Shown here: piece by piece, positions 42,850 to 53,761 of the stretch | Numbering within the stretch: the first letter of the stretch is position 1 | Layout: each line of letters starts with the position of its first letter | DNA from: Diphasiastrum complanatum | Lineage: Eukaryota; Streptophyta; Lycopodiopsida; Lycopodiales; Lycopodiaceae | NCBI GenBank assembly: GCA_029204225.1 | Contig: CM055102.1 | Span: 49,487,044-49,551,043 of the forward strand | Direction of reading: 5' to 3' | DNA: 64,000 nt | Made by a program: the position numbers and the translations under genes | Notes under the pieces: model-generated | The model's database searches: none | Told to the model about the DNA's origin: nothing | Seen by the model: only the letters and a program-made list of their open reading frames with translations

Positions 42850-45800
42850 ATGGATTCCCAAGGGAAAGCCACTCCTATCATGGACAAGCTTGATGGAGCC
42901 AATTACCATATGTGGAAATTTAAGATAAAAACTGTACTAATGGCAAAAGAATTGTTCGACGTTGTTACAGGTGCAGAAGGGAAACCTGAAGCGGACGACA
43001 CGACAATCGCCAGATGGAAGCTGAAGGATGGAAAAGCTTTCGTACTGATCATCCTCAACATCACGGATACCCAGATCGGTCATGTATCCAAGGCTCAGAC
43101 ATCAAAAGAAGTCTGAGACATCTTGAGCGCACTATACGAAGTGCGAGATATAGCCTCTAAGCTACATCTCAGGAAGATATTCTACTCCCTCAAGATGATG
43201 ATTGGTGATTCTCTATAGAATCACATTAATCAATTCAAGAACCTGCTAAGACAAATGGCCGTTGTCGGATCTGTCATAGATGATCAAGATGCAATGATGG
43301 AACTACTTACAAGCTTGCTAAGTTCTTACGACAGCTAGGTGATGATCATCACGACTCATCCATAATTGACTCTTTCAAGAGTCATTACTATGTTGTTGCA
43401 GAAAGACATGTGAAGGAACGAAGCCTCAAGTTCCTCAACTGATTCTCAAGCTTTACATACCAACAAGAGCACGACAAAGCAGAAGAAGAAGAAAGGCTCG
43501 AAGCAATCAAAGCCAGACCAGAAACCAGCTCAGCACAAGGAACAGTCAAATCCGCAGGCAAAGAAGAAGCTGTTTTGCAGATACTACAAATGAAACAACC
43601 ACGAAACTCAAGACTGTCGAATACTTCAAGCAAAGAACAACAACAAGGGACAGTCGAATCAAATGGCAAATGCAGCTGCAGAAACTCCACAGCCTATTCA
43701 AGAAGTAAATCATGATGCCTTCATGACCAACCATCAAGGAGCATCTGGCGACAGTTCTTGGTTCATGGATTCCAGAGCATCTCAGCACATGACTAGCCTC
43801 ATTGGCTGTTTCAAGTCCTATACACCTTATAGTACCCAAAAATTCGTTCACCTTGGTGACAAAAGCACACAAGCTATCAAAGGTGAAGGCACTGTAAGAT
43901 TAAGCTCTGCAAATGATCAATCTAAGCTACTCTCTAAAGTCCTGTATGTACCAAATTTATCTACGAATCTACTCTCTATAAGCAAAATCACAGATTTAGG
44001 ACATAAAGTAGAGTTCGAATGTGATCAGTATAAAGTAGTTGATAGGACTGGCAAGATTCTAGCACTCAGAAAGAGGCATGGATACTTGTATAAATTAAGG
44101 CAATGCTTTTTTGCCTCTAGTCAGGTTCTCAGTACTTCAATTCATACAAATAAAGGTTTACTTTGGCATTATAGACTTGGTCATTTACATCATGCTGCTA
44201 TACAAGGAATGTCTAGACAATATATTGTTCTTGATCTTGACTATCCTCACGAAAAAGTCGAGTTACTTGTCTGTCAAGATTGTCTAGCTGGTAAACAAAC
44301 TAGGAAACCATTTAAGTCAAGCCATCAACATATTGCTAGAGGATTGCTAGATGTTGTACATTCAAATATTTGTGGCCCGATGAAAAATCCTTCGTTGAAG
44401 GATGCCAAGTATTTTATAACATTTATTGATGAATTCTCCAGAAGGACGATGGTGTATTTCATAAAGAAGAAATCAGAAGCTTTCAACTGCTTCAGAATCT
44501 TCAAGGAGCGTGTAGAAAATGAGACTAGAAGGAAGATCAAGGCCCTAAGGTCAGACAATGGTGGAGAATACATCTCTGTCAAGTTTAAGGAGTATTGTCA
44601 AAGCCAAGACATTGAGCAGCAATTCATCACTCCTTACAGTCCATAGTCTAATGGCTTAGCTGAGAGGAAGAACCGTACTTTGGTCGAATTTGCTAAGTGT
44701 ATGCTATCACATGGATCGTTGCCCAAGAGATTCTGGGCTGAAGCTGTCTCCACTGCAGCTTACCTCCAAAACATATGTTCGACCAAGGCCCTCTCAGACA
44801 AGACACCCCAGAGCTGTGGATAGGCTCTAAGCCTTCTTTAAAGAATCTAAGAGTGTTCGGGTGCATTGCCTATGCGCAGATCCCAAAAGACACAAGGAAG
44901 AAATTGGACTTTCAAGGTCTCAAGAACATCCTGATCGGATATACTTCATCTGATAACACCTACAAACTGTACGATCTGATACCCAACAGATCTTATATAG
45001 CCAGGATACCGTCTTTATTGAGGATCAATTCGTCGACCTCAAAGGCAAGGATATTGCTCAAGAAGAACCTACATCTCCTGCCATTGACACGGCAGTCCAA
45101 GCTTTTGGCTCAGGCGTGTCTATTGTCGACCCACTTCGAGACAACAAATCAGACGAAGATGTTGCTACTACCCAGCAACAAGTCCCAGGAGTGGTTCATC
45201 AGTCGAATCACCCCAGAAGATCAAGCCAAGTGCGCACACAGCCCACAAGGTATACTCCTGAGTCTACCTGTCTCTTAATGCAGGAACCGACGACAGTCGA
45301 AGAGGCACTCAACCAACTAGACTTTGATCTCTGGAGAGTAGCCATGGACAAAGAGTATTCCTCTCTGATCAAGAATCAGCCATGGTCATTAGTCGATTGG
45401 CTACAATATTACTAATTGCAAATGGATCTTTAAGATCAAATATAATGCCAACAGAGCAATTGATCGAAGGAAGGCTAGACTAGTAGCACGAGGATTCACC
45501 CACATTCCAAATGTCGGCTATAGTGAGACTTTTAGTCCAGTCATCAAACATTCGTCAATCCGAATGCTCTTATCTTATGCTGCAGTTGTCGGCCTCAAAG
45601 TACATCAACTTGATGTACAAACAGGCTATCTGAATGGAGTCATACAAGAAGATATCTACATGATCTAGCCCGAAGGATACATTCTAGAAGGCATGAAGAA
45701 TCATGTCTATAAACTCCACAAGGCACTGTACGGCTTGAAACAATCTGCCAAAGCTTGGTTTCAGAGGACCAACACATTCCTCATTGAATAAGGATTCAAA

Positions 45801-46866
45801 CCAAGCACTGTTGATTGCAACGTTTATTCAAGGTCAGTGCAACAATTCTTCATTATCATCACCTTGTACATTGATGATACGTTGCTCTTCAGCAACAATA
45901 CCAAAATGGTCAAGGATGCAAAACAAATGTTGTTCTCAAAATTCGACATGACTGATCTGGGCAAAGCTCACATCTGTCTTGGAATTCAAATCCACAGAGA
46001 GAGAGAGCAAATCGACTGATTTACATCACTCAACAAAGGTATTTTCAAAATGTTCTTAACAAAAATAATTTGATGAATTGTAAATTAGCTCACTCACCAA
46101 TGGACCTAGGCCTGCATTTGTTGAAGGACCAATGTCCCCAAACCAAGCAGGAAGAGGAGTAGATGAGAGAATATACGTATCGATCGATACTTGGATCTCT
46201 CATGTACACAATGGTCTGTACAAGACCAGATATCTCTTTTGTTGTAAGCTCACTCAGCCAATATATGGCTAATCCTGGCATTACCCATTGGAAGGCTCTT
46301 ATTTTTGAGTCATGAGATATATTCGAGCTACCATGACCAGTGCATCTGCTATGGAGATGTTAGCAATGACAATCTTCATTAGCTCAGTGGCTATTCTGAT
46401 GCAAGCTGGGGAGGAGATGCAGACAATCATAAATCCACATCTGGATTTACATTCTTTTTCAACGGTGGTCCTATTTTGTGAAACAGTCGTAAGCAAACCT
46501 CTATCGCACTTTCTTCTACTGAAGCAAAATACATTGCTGCTTCTCAATCTATTAAGGAAGCGTTTTGGTTGAGAAATTTGCTGTCAGACATCAATCTGTA
46601 TCAATATAGCCCCACAATTTTATTTTGTGATAACCAAAGTGCTATTGCCTTATCGGCCAACCCTAGATTTCATTCTAGGAGTAAGCTCATTGAGATCAGA
46701 TATCACAACATCAGGGGCAAGGTTCTCAACATGGAGGTAAGCTTAACGTACTGCAGAACGCAGGACATGGTTGCAGACATTTTCATGAAAGCACTCAGTA
46801 TTAATGCACACAACAAATTTTGTGCATTGCTCAGTTTGAAGATCAAGGCATTCACGGATCCATACT
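42850..46866 (+). pseudogene. E2b copia gag-pol, degenerate
   Basis: Start ATG at 42850 (MDSQGKATPIMDKLDGANYH), a Tork-like gag. The zinc knuckle is damaged (CRYYK..NHETQDC near 43580, with the second Cys changed to Tyr), and the protease reads MDSRASQHMT near 43766 (Gly of DSG changed to Arg). GAG-pre-integrase LWHYRLGHL, integrase HSNICGPM (Asp to Asn) and RSDNGGEYIS near 44550 follow. Reverse transcriptase has KARLVARGFTH, HQLDVQTGYLNG, YGLKQSAKAWF and YIDDTLLFS. RNase H ends VADIFMKALSINAHNKF. About ten in-frame stops (43117, 44644, 45664 and others) and frameshifts. Same family as the fragments at 1-841 and 14190-14388. Dead by several independent changes. Confidence 0.92.
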
Positions 46867-47058
46867 CTCCTAAATCTCATTTTTATTCTGCCTCCATTCT
46901 TGCTGCATATTTACTAACGTTGTCAGGCAAATTCATAGAGATGAATAAAAGGCAAAATAATTGAGACCATTGTGTTTTTACACAAGTTATGGTGACAGGT
47001 GAAAAGGGGACACTATCCTATAGAATGTCAAAGGTGCCCTAAAAACTAAGGTACCATG
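46867..47058 (+). repeat. E2b copia 3' LTR, left part
   Basis: CTCTCCTAAATCTCATTTTT matches the E2 LTR from about 20 bp inside its start. The polypurine tract and the first LTR bases are deleted (GGATCCATA joins directly to CTCTCC). It is interrupted at 47058 (CCATG) by copia copy B and resumes at 52925. Confidence 0.88.
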
Positions 47059-47711
47059 TGTGAAAAACTCAGATCCAAAAGATGCTAAAGTTTCATAAAG
47101 ATCTTGGCCATGGAAGTTATGCACATCTAGATTGAAAAAATGATAGAAATTGTGATGTTAAGCATACTAAACATCAACTAAACATCAAAATCTGATCATA
47201 AGCTTCCACAAACAGAAACTTGCTGTCCCTGTCCGTACTTCAGAGCCTACAACCTGCATTTCACACGTGTGAAGCCATAGCAACAAAGAAATCACAATTC
47301 TAGTGGCTAGAATGCAAGATATGAACAAAAAAGTGAGAGAGAAGAAGATGGACCTTCAAAGAGCATAACATTCATTCAATAGAATGAAAATGAGATGTGT
47401 ACATGCTCGTGGAGATGGCTATTTATAGCAGCCATAGTGCCTCTTGGCCACTTGTCTTATGATAGGCTAAAATTGGGGTCCAATAGGATTCACCCATATA
47501 CCTAGAAATTTGGTCAAATAGGAATGCACCAAATTATGAGCCAATAGAAGAGCTCCACACTCGACCTCCTCTAATTAATGTGACCTCAAAAGTAGTGTAC
47601 ACATACTTTGGGCCTCTACATACATGTATGAACCTATCTCTAACTTTTATTTGGCCATAGGCCTACAAAATCTCAAGTTAGGAAAATACTACTAGTTGAC
47701 AATTTTTCACA
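47059..47711 (-). repeat. Copy B 3' LTR (653 bp)
   Basis: Downstream LTR of copy B, with the borders TGTGAAAAA/TTTTTCACA. Shares GGACCTTC and ACATGCTCG with its partner at 52267-52919, against GGATCTTC and ACATACTCG in copy A. Confidence 0.97.
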
Positions 47712-50700
47712 CTCCCTCTTCAACTAGTTTTAGCATAGATTTAGAAAGTACACCAAGACTTGTTCTATGCTTGAAAAATAAGTCCTTTCCCAATGCTTTG
47801 GTAAAGATATCAGCCACACATTCCTTTGATGGGACATGTTCAAGCTTGATCTCTTTTGCCAACACTTGTTCTCTCACAAAATGGTAAGCCACCTCGATAT
47901 GTTTGCTCCTTGCATGGAAAACCGGATTGCTTGCTAGACTTTGGGCTGAAAGGTTGTCACAAAAGATGATTGGACTCTCTGAAAAATCCAGCAAATGAAG
48001 CTCCATAATCATCCTCTTGATCCACACCATCTCCTTTGTGCATGATGTCAAAGCTTTGTACTCGGCCTCACTAGAAGAAAGTGATATAGTTGCTTGTTTC
48101 TTCGACATCCATGAGATAGCTCCATCACCTATGAAAATAGCATGTGCATTTATGGATTTTCTATCCATAAGGTCTCCTGCAAAATCTGAATCTGAAAAAC
48201 CAAATAAGTTAGGTGATGAGCCTCTATAAACAATGCCAAAATCTTTTGTTCCCGAGATGTATCTCAAGATCCTCTTTCCTAGTTTCCAATGTTCTATGCT
48301 AGGATCTTGCATGAATTGGCTTAATCTACCAACACAATAAGATAAATCAGGTCTTGTGATGGTTAGATATATAAGAGAACCTATTAGCTTCCTATAGAGA
48401 GTAATGTCCTCGAAGGATCTTTCATTACCTCTTATAGTTAGCTTTACATGTGATTCCATAGGTGTATCAATAGGATTTGCATCTACCATATGAAATCTAT
48501 TGAGAATAGAAATAGCATACTTCTCTTGTGAAATAAAAGTGATTTGAGAAGTTCTAATTACTTCTATTCCTAAGATATAGCTCAAAAGACCAAGATCATG
48601 CACTTCAAATTCCTTTTTTAGTGCTTTCTTGATATCTTCTATATCTTCCTTGTTCCCTCCACTTAAAATAATGTCATCCACATAAATTATAAGGATTGTA
48701 ACATCATTAGCACTAATTCTAAAGTAAAGTGAATGATCATACTCACTCATAGTGAAGTTTTGAGAAAGTAGAAAAGAGTTAAGCCTAGCATACCAACTCC
48801 TTGGTGCTTGCTTAAGACCATACAAACTTTTTTGTAGAAAACACACATGATTAGGCTTGCTATGAGAAACATAGCTCTCGGGTTGCTCCATGTAGACTTC
48901 CTCTTCAAGATCACCATTCAAGAAAGCATTAGAAATGTCTAATTGCCAAAGATCCCATCCATAAAGAGTTGCAAGGGAAATGATTACTCTTATGCTCACC
49001 ATCTTTGCCACGGGTGCAAAGGTTTCCTCATAGTCAATGCCATGCTCTTGAGCATAACCTTTAGCCACCAACCTTGCCTTCAACTTGTTGATAGATCCAT
49101 CTTGATTTGTCTTTACCTTGAAGATCCATTTGCATCCAATTGCACTTTTGCCCTTTGGAAGCTCCACCAATCTCCATGTGTTGTTCTTCATAAGTGCTTC
49201 AAACTCAAGATCCATTGCTTGGATCCATTCCTCTTCTTGCCTTGCTTCATCTACACATGAAGGTACATCAAAAGAAGTTAGGAAAGCATAGTTGGATCCA
49301 TCCACCACTTGCTTACCTTTGCCATCATAAGTGAGCCTTGAGGGTTTCACTTTATGCCTTGGAGTTCTCCTTGGAATTTGACTTGAAGAGGCTTCTTCAA
49401 CATCCACATCCAATGTGTCATCAACTCCATTGTCATCAAGCACATTAGTTGCAACAACACCATCATCACTTGAAACAACTTTTGGAATGTTACCTTCATC
49501 AAAAATGACATCCCTACTTGTGAACACTTTCTTGATTGAAGGAACATAAATCCTATATGCTTTGCTTACTTCACTATAACCAACAAAAATGCCCTTTCTT
49601 GAAGATGGATCCTCCTTAGTTCTATCATCAAGAGTAATGTTGAAGTAGCAAATGCATCCAAAAGTTCTTAGAAACTTGACATTAGGCTTCGTACCAAACA
49701 AAGCTTCAAAAGGGGTTTTTCCTTCCAATACAACACTTGGCCATCTATTGCATAGGAAATTTGCACACAACAAAGCATCACTCCAAAAAGGTTTAGGAAG
49801 ATTAGCATTCAATCTCATTGCCTTTGCACTCTCACACAAGGTTCTATTCTTCCTCTCGGCCACTCCATTTTGTTGTGGTGTTCTTGGACATGTGTACTCC
49901 CTCTTGATCCCATGCTCATCGCAAAAGGCTTTGAATTTGTTAGAAATGTATTCACCACCATTGTCGCTCCTCAAGCATTTGATTTTGGTTGTAAATTGAG
50001 TCTCAATAGCAACTTTGAACTTGACAAACACATCAAACACCTCATCCTTGCTCTTTAGTAGATAAACCCAACAAAATCTACTAAAATCATCAATGAAAGT
50101 TACATACATCTTAGCACCTCCATTGCTAATTGTAGTAACACCATGAATATCCGAATGCAAGAGAGAAAAAGGCATCTTAGATCTAGATATAGATCTAGTA
50201 TATGGCAATCTATGTGATTTAGACAAAGCACATTCTTCACAAACATGATTCAAGCAAGTAAGAGACTTGGGAAGTCCCCTTACTACCTCCTTTTTGGCTA
50301 TTACCTCCAAGGCCTTGTAGTTGAGATGTCCCATCCTTTTATGCCATACCTCTTGAATTGACATTTGTTCATTTGCCATGCATCCAACTTGGTTAGCAAC
50401 AACACATGCATCAAGCTTGAACAATTTCCCTTGCCTTTTCCCTTTTGCAATGATACTACACCCCTTTTTGATCAAGCAAGCATCACCATCAAACTCAACT
50501 TTGAATCCTTTGTCAAGCATTTGGCTTACACTAAGTAAGTTCTTGGTAATGGATGGAATGAGCAAAACATCTTTCAATTCTATATTCCTATTTGTAGAAA
50601 GTGAAATAGGAATTGTGCCAATCCCCTTGATTGCACACTCACCATCATTTGCGGTATAGATTACCTTCCTATCACCATCAAATGCCATTAAAGATGAAAA

Positions 50701-51657
50701 ATACTCTTTATGATATGTCATATGAGAAGTGGCTCCACTATCAATCCACCAAGGATCAATGTCTCCATGATTAGCCAACAAGCAAGATGACATAACAAAA
50801 GCATCATTTGAAAGAAGCTCATCCCCACCCTCATCAATAGTTAGATTGGTTTGCTTTTCCCCTTGATCCCTCTTTTTCTTAAAACAATCACTAGCAAAAT
50901 GCCCTTTGACTCCACAATAGAAACATTTTAGCTTAGATCTATCCTTCTTTTTGCCAAAAGTAGAGTGCTCACCTTGGTCTTGCCCTTTAGACCAATTGCT
51001 TTTACCTTTGCCCTTGAACTTGCCTTTAGAGAACATTGCCTCCTCTTCTCCTCCTTGAGATGTAGAAGATGCTCCCACTCTTGCTTGCAACCTGAATTCT
51101 TCAGCCAACAAGACCTCTTGCAAGTCTCCAACACTTGGTAAACATTTTTGGATAGCATAACTTTGAACAAGATTAGCATGATCATCCAACAAGCCATTGA
51201 GAATCACTTGAACAAGCTCCTCATTATTTATGCCATCATTAATGCATGCTAACTCATCATTCAATGCTTTAACTCTCAAAACAAAAGCATGTCCATTCTC
51301 ACTCTTCTTTTGCATACAAGAAAAGATTTGCCTTCTTAAAGTCAACACTCTAGAAGTAGACTTGGATTCATAAACCTTCTTCAAGGCTTCCCAAGCTTCA
51401 CTAGATGATGTGCACTTACCAACCTCTTTGATAAGCTCATTTGTCACATTCATCTTGATCATGTGAAGGGCTTTCTTTGCCCTCTTGTCATACCTCAATT
51501 GTTCTTGAGGTGCCAAAGGTCTCTCCTCCACACCTACAACAATATCCATCAACTCATTCATCTCAAGCAAAGACTCCATCCTTACTTTCCAAGTAGAATA
51601 GTTGAGGGAGGTAAGCCTATCATTGCTTTCCAACATGTAGCCTCCATTTGTAGCCAT
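47707..51657 (-). CDS. Copia gag-pol polyprotein, intact, 1316 aa (copy B)
   Basis: Same length and domain order as the copy A polyprotein, with all catalytic motifs kept (CCHC, DSGATS, RSDNGGEY, YVDD, SSSEAEYKAL). By reading the two proteins side by side I count seven amino-acid differences: Thr/Ala after RLQ, Glu/Val in KALE(E/V)IAKK, Leu/Pro in SKM(L/P)FS, Ser/Gly in FDE(S/G)NIP, Lys/Glu in RQ(K/E)EEW, Phe/Leu in NK(F/L)KARL and Leu/Ile in VTIL(L/I)IYVDD (copy A first). None touches a catalytic residue. The start is the same ATG after the leader. Stop in the 3' LTR. Confidence 0.97.
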   Translation of the reverse strand: MATNGGYMLESNDRLTSLNYSTWKVRMESLLEMNELMDIVVGVEERPLAPQEQLRYDKRAKKALHMIKMNVTNELIKEVGKCTSSSEAWEALKKVYESKSTSRVLTLRRQIFSCMQKKSENGHAFVLRVKALNDELACINDGINNEELVQVILNGLLDDHANLVQSYAIQKCLPSVGDLQEVLLAEEFRLQARVGASSTSQGGEEEAMFSKGKFKGKGKSNWSKGQDQGEHSTFGKKKDRSKLKCFYCGVKGHFASDCFKKKRDQGEKQTNLTIDEGGDELLSNDAFVMSSCLLANHGDIDPWWIDSGATSHMTYHKEYFSSLMAFDGDRKVIYTANDGECAIKGIGTIPISLSTNRNIELKDVLLIPSITKNLLSVSQMLDKGFKVEFDGDACLIKKGCSIIAKGKRQGKLFKLDACVVANQVGCMANEQMSIQEVWHKRMGHLNYKALEVIAKKEVVRGLPKSLTCLNHVCEECALSKSHRLPYTRSISRSKMPFSLLHSDIHGVTTISNGGAKMYVTFIDDFSRFCWVYLLKSKDEVFDVFVKFKVAIETQFTTKIKCLRSDNGGEYISNKFKAFCDEHGIKREYTCPRTPQQNGVAERKNRTLCESAKAMRLNANLPKPFWSDALLCANFLCNRWPSVVLEGKTPFEALFGTKPNVKFLRTFGCICYFNITLDDRTKEDPSSRKGIFVGYSEVSKAYRIYVPSIKKVFTSRDVIFDEGNIPKVVSSDDGVVATNVLDDNGVDDTLDVDVEEASSSQIPRRTPRHKVKPSRLTYDGKGKQVVDGSNYAFLTSFDVPSCVDEARQEEEWIQAMDLEFEALMKNNTWRLVELPKGKSAIGCKWIFKVKTNQDGSINKLKARLVAKGYAQEHGIDYEETFAPVAKMVSIRVIISLATLYGWDLWQLDISNAFLNGDLEEEVYMEQPESYVSHSKPNHVCFLQKSLYGLKQAPRSWYARLNSFLLSQNFTMSEYDHSLYFRISANDVTILIIYVDDIILSGGNKEDIEDIKKALKKEFEVHDLGLLSYILGIEVIRTSQITFISQEKYAISILNRFHMVDANPIDTPMESHVKLTIRGNERSFEDITLYRKLIGSLIYLTITRPDLSYCVGRLSQFMQDPSIEHWKLGKRILRYISGTKDFGIVYRGSSPNLFGFSDSDFAGDLMDRKSINAHAIFIGDGAISWMSKKQATISLSSSEAEYKALTSCTKEMVWIKRMIMELHLLDFSESPIIFCDNLSAQSLASNPVFHARSKHIEVAYHFVREQVLAKEIKLEHVPSKECVADIFTKALGKDLFFKHRTSLGVLSKSMLKLVEEGV
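47712..47722 (-). other. Polypurine tract of copy B
   Basis: GAAGAGGGAG on the minus strand, adjoining the 3' LTR and encoding the last Glu-Glu-Gly as in copy A. Confidence 0.93.
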
Positions 51658-52254
51658 GTTGCAATGATTGATCTCTGATCTTTGACCTGTTCCAATGCAC
51701 TAAGCACTCTCTTGAATCAACAAATGAAACACAAGAAGAAATCACAAAGATTTGGAACCTAAAACCTTACTTTTTCTCTCTTTTCCTCACTTTTTCCTTA
51801 ATTTTAGCCACTAGTTTTATGATTTCTTGATCAAACCAAGACCAAACCTCAATATACTTGCTTTTCCCTCACTCCTAAGATTGAAATACACTCTTGAATC
51901 ATTCAGCAAACTGAAAATCAGAGGGTTACATCAATTTTGAAGTTTTTGACATGAAGAAGCAAGAAATTGAATCAAAAAACTATATGCTAGAATGGAAAAC
52001 TAATAGGATCTTGTTGGATCTTGCATCTCCCTCTTTCCAAAACAATTTTTGTCTCCTTATTCTGATAAGTACAGAGGGAATTCGCCCTACTTCAATTGAA
52101 ATGCATACAAATGATGTTTTGATCACAAAGATCCAATTTCTACACATAAATCAACAAGATTTTTAGCTAGAAACTTGATTGGAATGCTACAAAAGCAAAC
52201 TCGCCCACAAATCTCTTCTAAATCTGGCAAAACCTGCACATTTGGCCGCCTAAT

Positions 52255-52266
52255 GCTCTGATACCA
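52255..52266 (-). other. Primer-binding site of copy B (tRNA-iMet)
   Basis: TGGTATCAGAGC on the minus strand, directly after the 5' LTR. Confidence 0.95.
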
Positions 52267-52919
52267 TGTGAAAAACTCAGATCCAAAAGATGCTAAAGTT
52301 TCATAAAGATCTTGGCCATGGAAGTTATGCACATCTAGATTGAAAAAATGATAGAAATTGTGATGTTAAGCATACTAAACATCAACTAAACATCAAAATC
52401 TGATCATAAGCTTCCACAAACAGAAACTTGCTGTCCCTGTCCGTACTTCAGAGCCTACAACCTGCATTTCACACGTGTGAAGCCATAGCAACAAAGAAAT
52501 CACAATTCTAGTGGCTAGAATGCAAGATATGAACAAAAAAGTGAGAGAGAAGAAGATGGACCTTCAAAGAGCATAACATTCATTCAATAGAATGAAAATG
52601 AGATGTGTACATGCTCGTGGAGATGGCTATTTATAGCAGCCATAGTGCCTCTTGGCCACTTGTCTTATGATAGGCTAAAATTGGGGTCCAATAGGATTCA
52701 CCCATATACCTAGAAATTTGGTCAAATAGGAATGCACCAAATTATGAGCCAATAGAAGAGCTCCACACTCGACCTCCTCTAATTAATGTGACCTCAAAAG
52801 TAGTGTACACATACTTTGGGCCTCTACATACATGTATGAACCTATCTCTAACTTTTATTTGGCCATAGGCCTACAAAATCTCAAGTTAGGAAAATACTAC
52901 TAGTTGACAATTTTTCACA
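52267..52919 (-). repeat. Copy B 5' LTR (653 bp)
   Basis: Upstream LTR of copy B, carrying the promoter (TATA at 52627-52635). The CCATG duplication follows. Confidence 0.97.
52627..52635 (-). promoter_or_regulatory. TATA box in copy B 5' LTR
   Basis: TATAAATAG on the minus strand, same place as in copy A. It would drive the full-length genomic transcript. Confidence 0.75.
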
Positions 52920-53761
52920 CCATGTAAATCTTATCCTAAGGCCATTCGTAAGAGTGACCCACTTTTTGCATCATCACCAATGTTCACTTCAGCCTCACTC
53001 CATGTAGTTGCACTAATAGATTGGACAATGATTGTAGCCACTCATGATCTCCTACAGACAACACATCCACTTTGTACTTTCACATCTACACACCTATAGT
53101 ATTATGTATATATATTGGATACTATTCGTGTATTCAATACATAGAGAGAGTTAGATGATAAGAGAGATAAGAAGAGACTAAGTGAAGAGGTTTCATTCCT
53201 CATTACAGACAAAATAAGCTTCGTAAAGCACGCGGTTTTGTCTGCAGTTGTATTGTGCTCTACCACATTATTAACTTGTATCATGATATACTTAATCTAA
53301 TACAGCTCTTTGTTCTGCATTCAGATTTGTGTTAGTATTGCTATGCTTGTTCTTCATTTTGTCTGATCTTTCTAGTTGCTCCTTCTAGTAATAGACGATC
53401 AACTTTTAGTCTTGTCTTTCATGAATAATTCGCGACTAATTATCAGTCGAGCACAGTCTAGCTCTTTGCGAATCATTTGCGACAGATAATTTCTCTTGCA
53501 ATTCGCAACAAATTATTCATCTAGCGCTTCATTTATTAAATGTTTGGCTACGTAATCTAGAATGACTGTGATTTCTATCACTAAAGTTCTCTTCATTCTG
53601 ATAGACGTAGTCATGTTTACGGAGAGAGTCAAATAATTCATTCTGTTGCGCACGAACATTCTCTGTTCGAGTTCGTTTCTCGTTCGCTTCTTGTTCGAGT
53701 TCGTTTCTCATTCGTGTTCGTCATTTATTTTCCCTCCCTCTCTCTCTCTCTCTCTCCAACA
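52920..53761 (+). repeat. E2b copia 3' LTR, right part
   Basis: Resumes after the CCATG duplication with TAAATCTTATCCTAAGG and runs through blocks shared with the E2 LTRs (GATCTCCTACAGACAACACATC, TTCTGCATTCAGATTTGTG, GACGTAGTCATG) to TCTCTCCAACA at 53761. With the left part it gives an LTR of about 1030 bp. It contains a local duplication of GTTCGAGTTCGTTTCTC. It abuts copia gag sequence, so E2b was inserted into another copia. Confidence 0.9.

Larger units (their letters stand above)
47059..52919 (-). mobile_element. Complete Ty1/copia LTR retrotransposon, copy B (5861 bp)
   Basis: Twin of copy A: same length, same orientation, same LTR borders. LTRs 47059-47711 and 52267-52919 are identical by eye. 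A perfect CCATG target duplication flanks it (47054-47058 and 52920-52924). It is nested inside the 3' LTR of E2b, so it is younger than E2b. The full-length ORF is intact. LTR variants shared within copy B but not with copy A show that neither is a simple segmental copy of the other. Confidence 0.98.
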
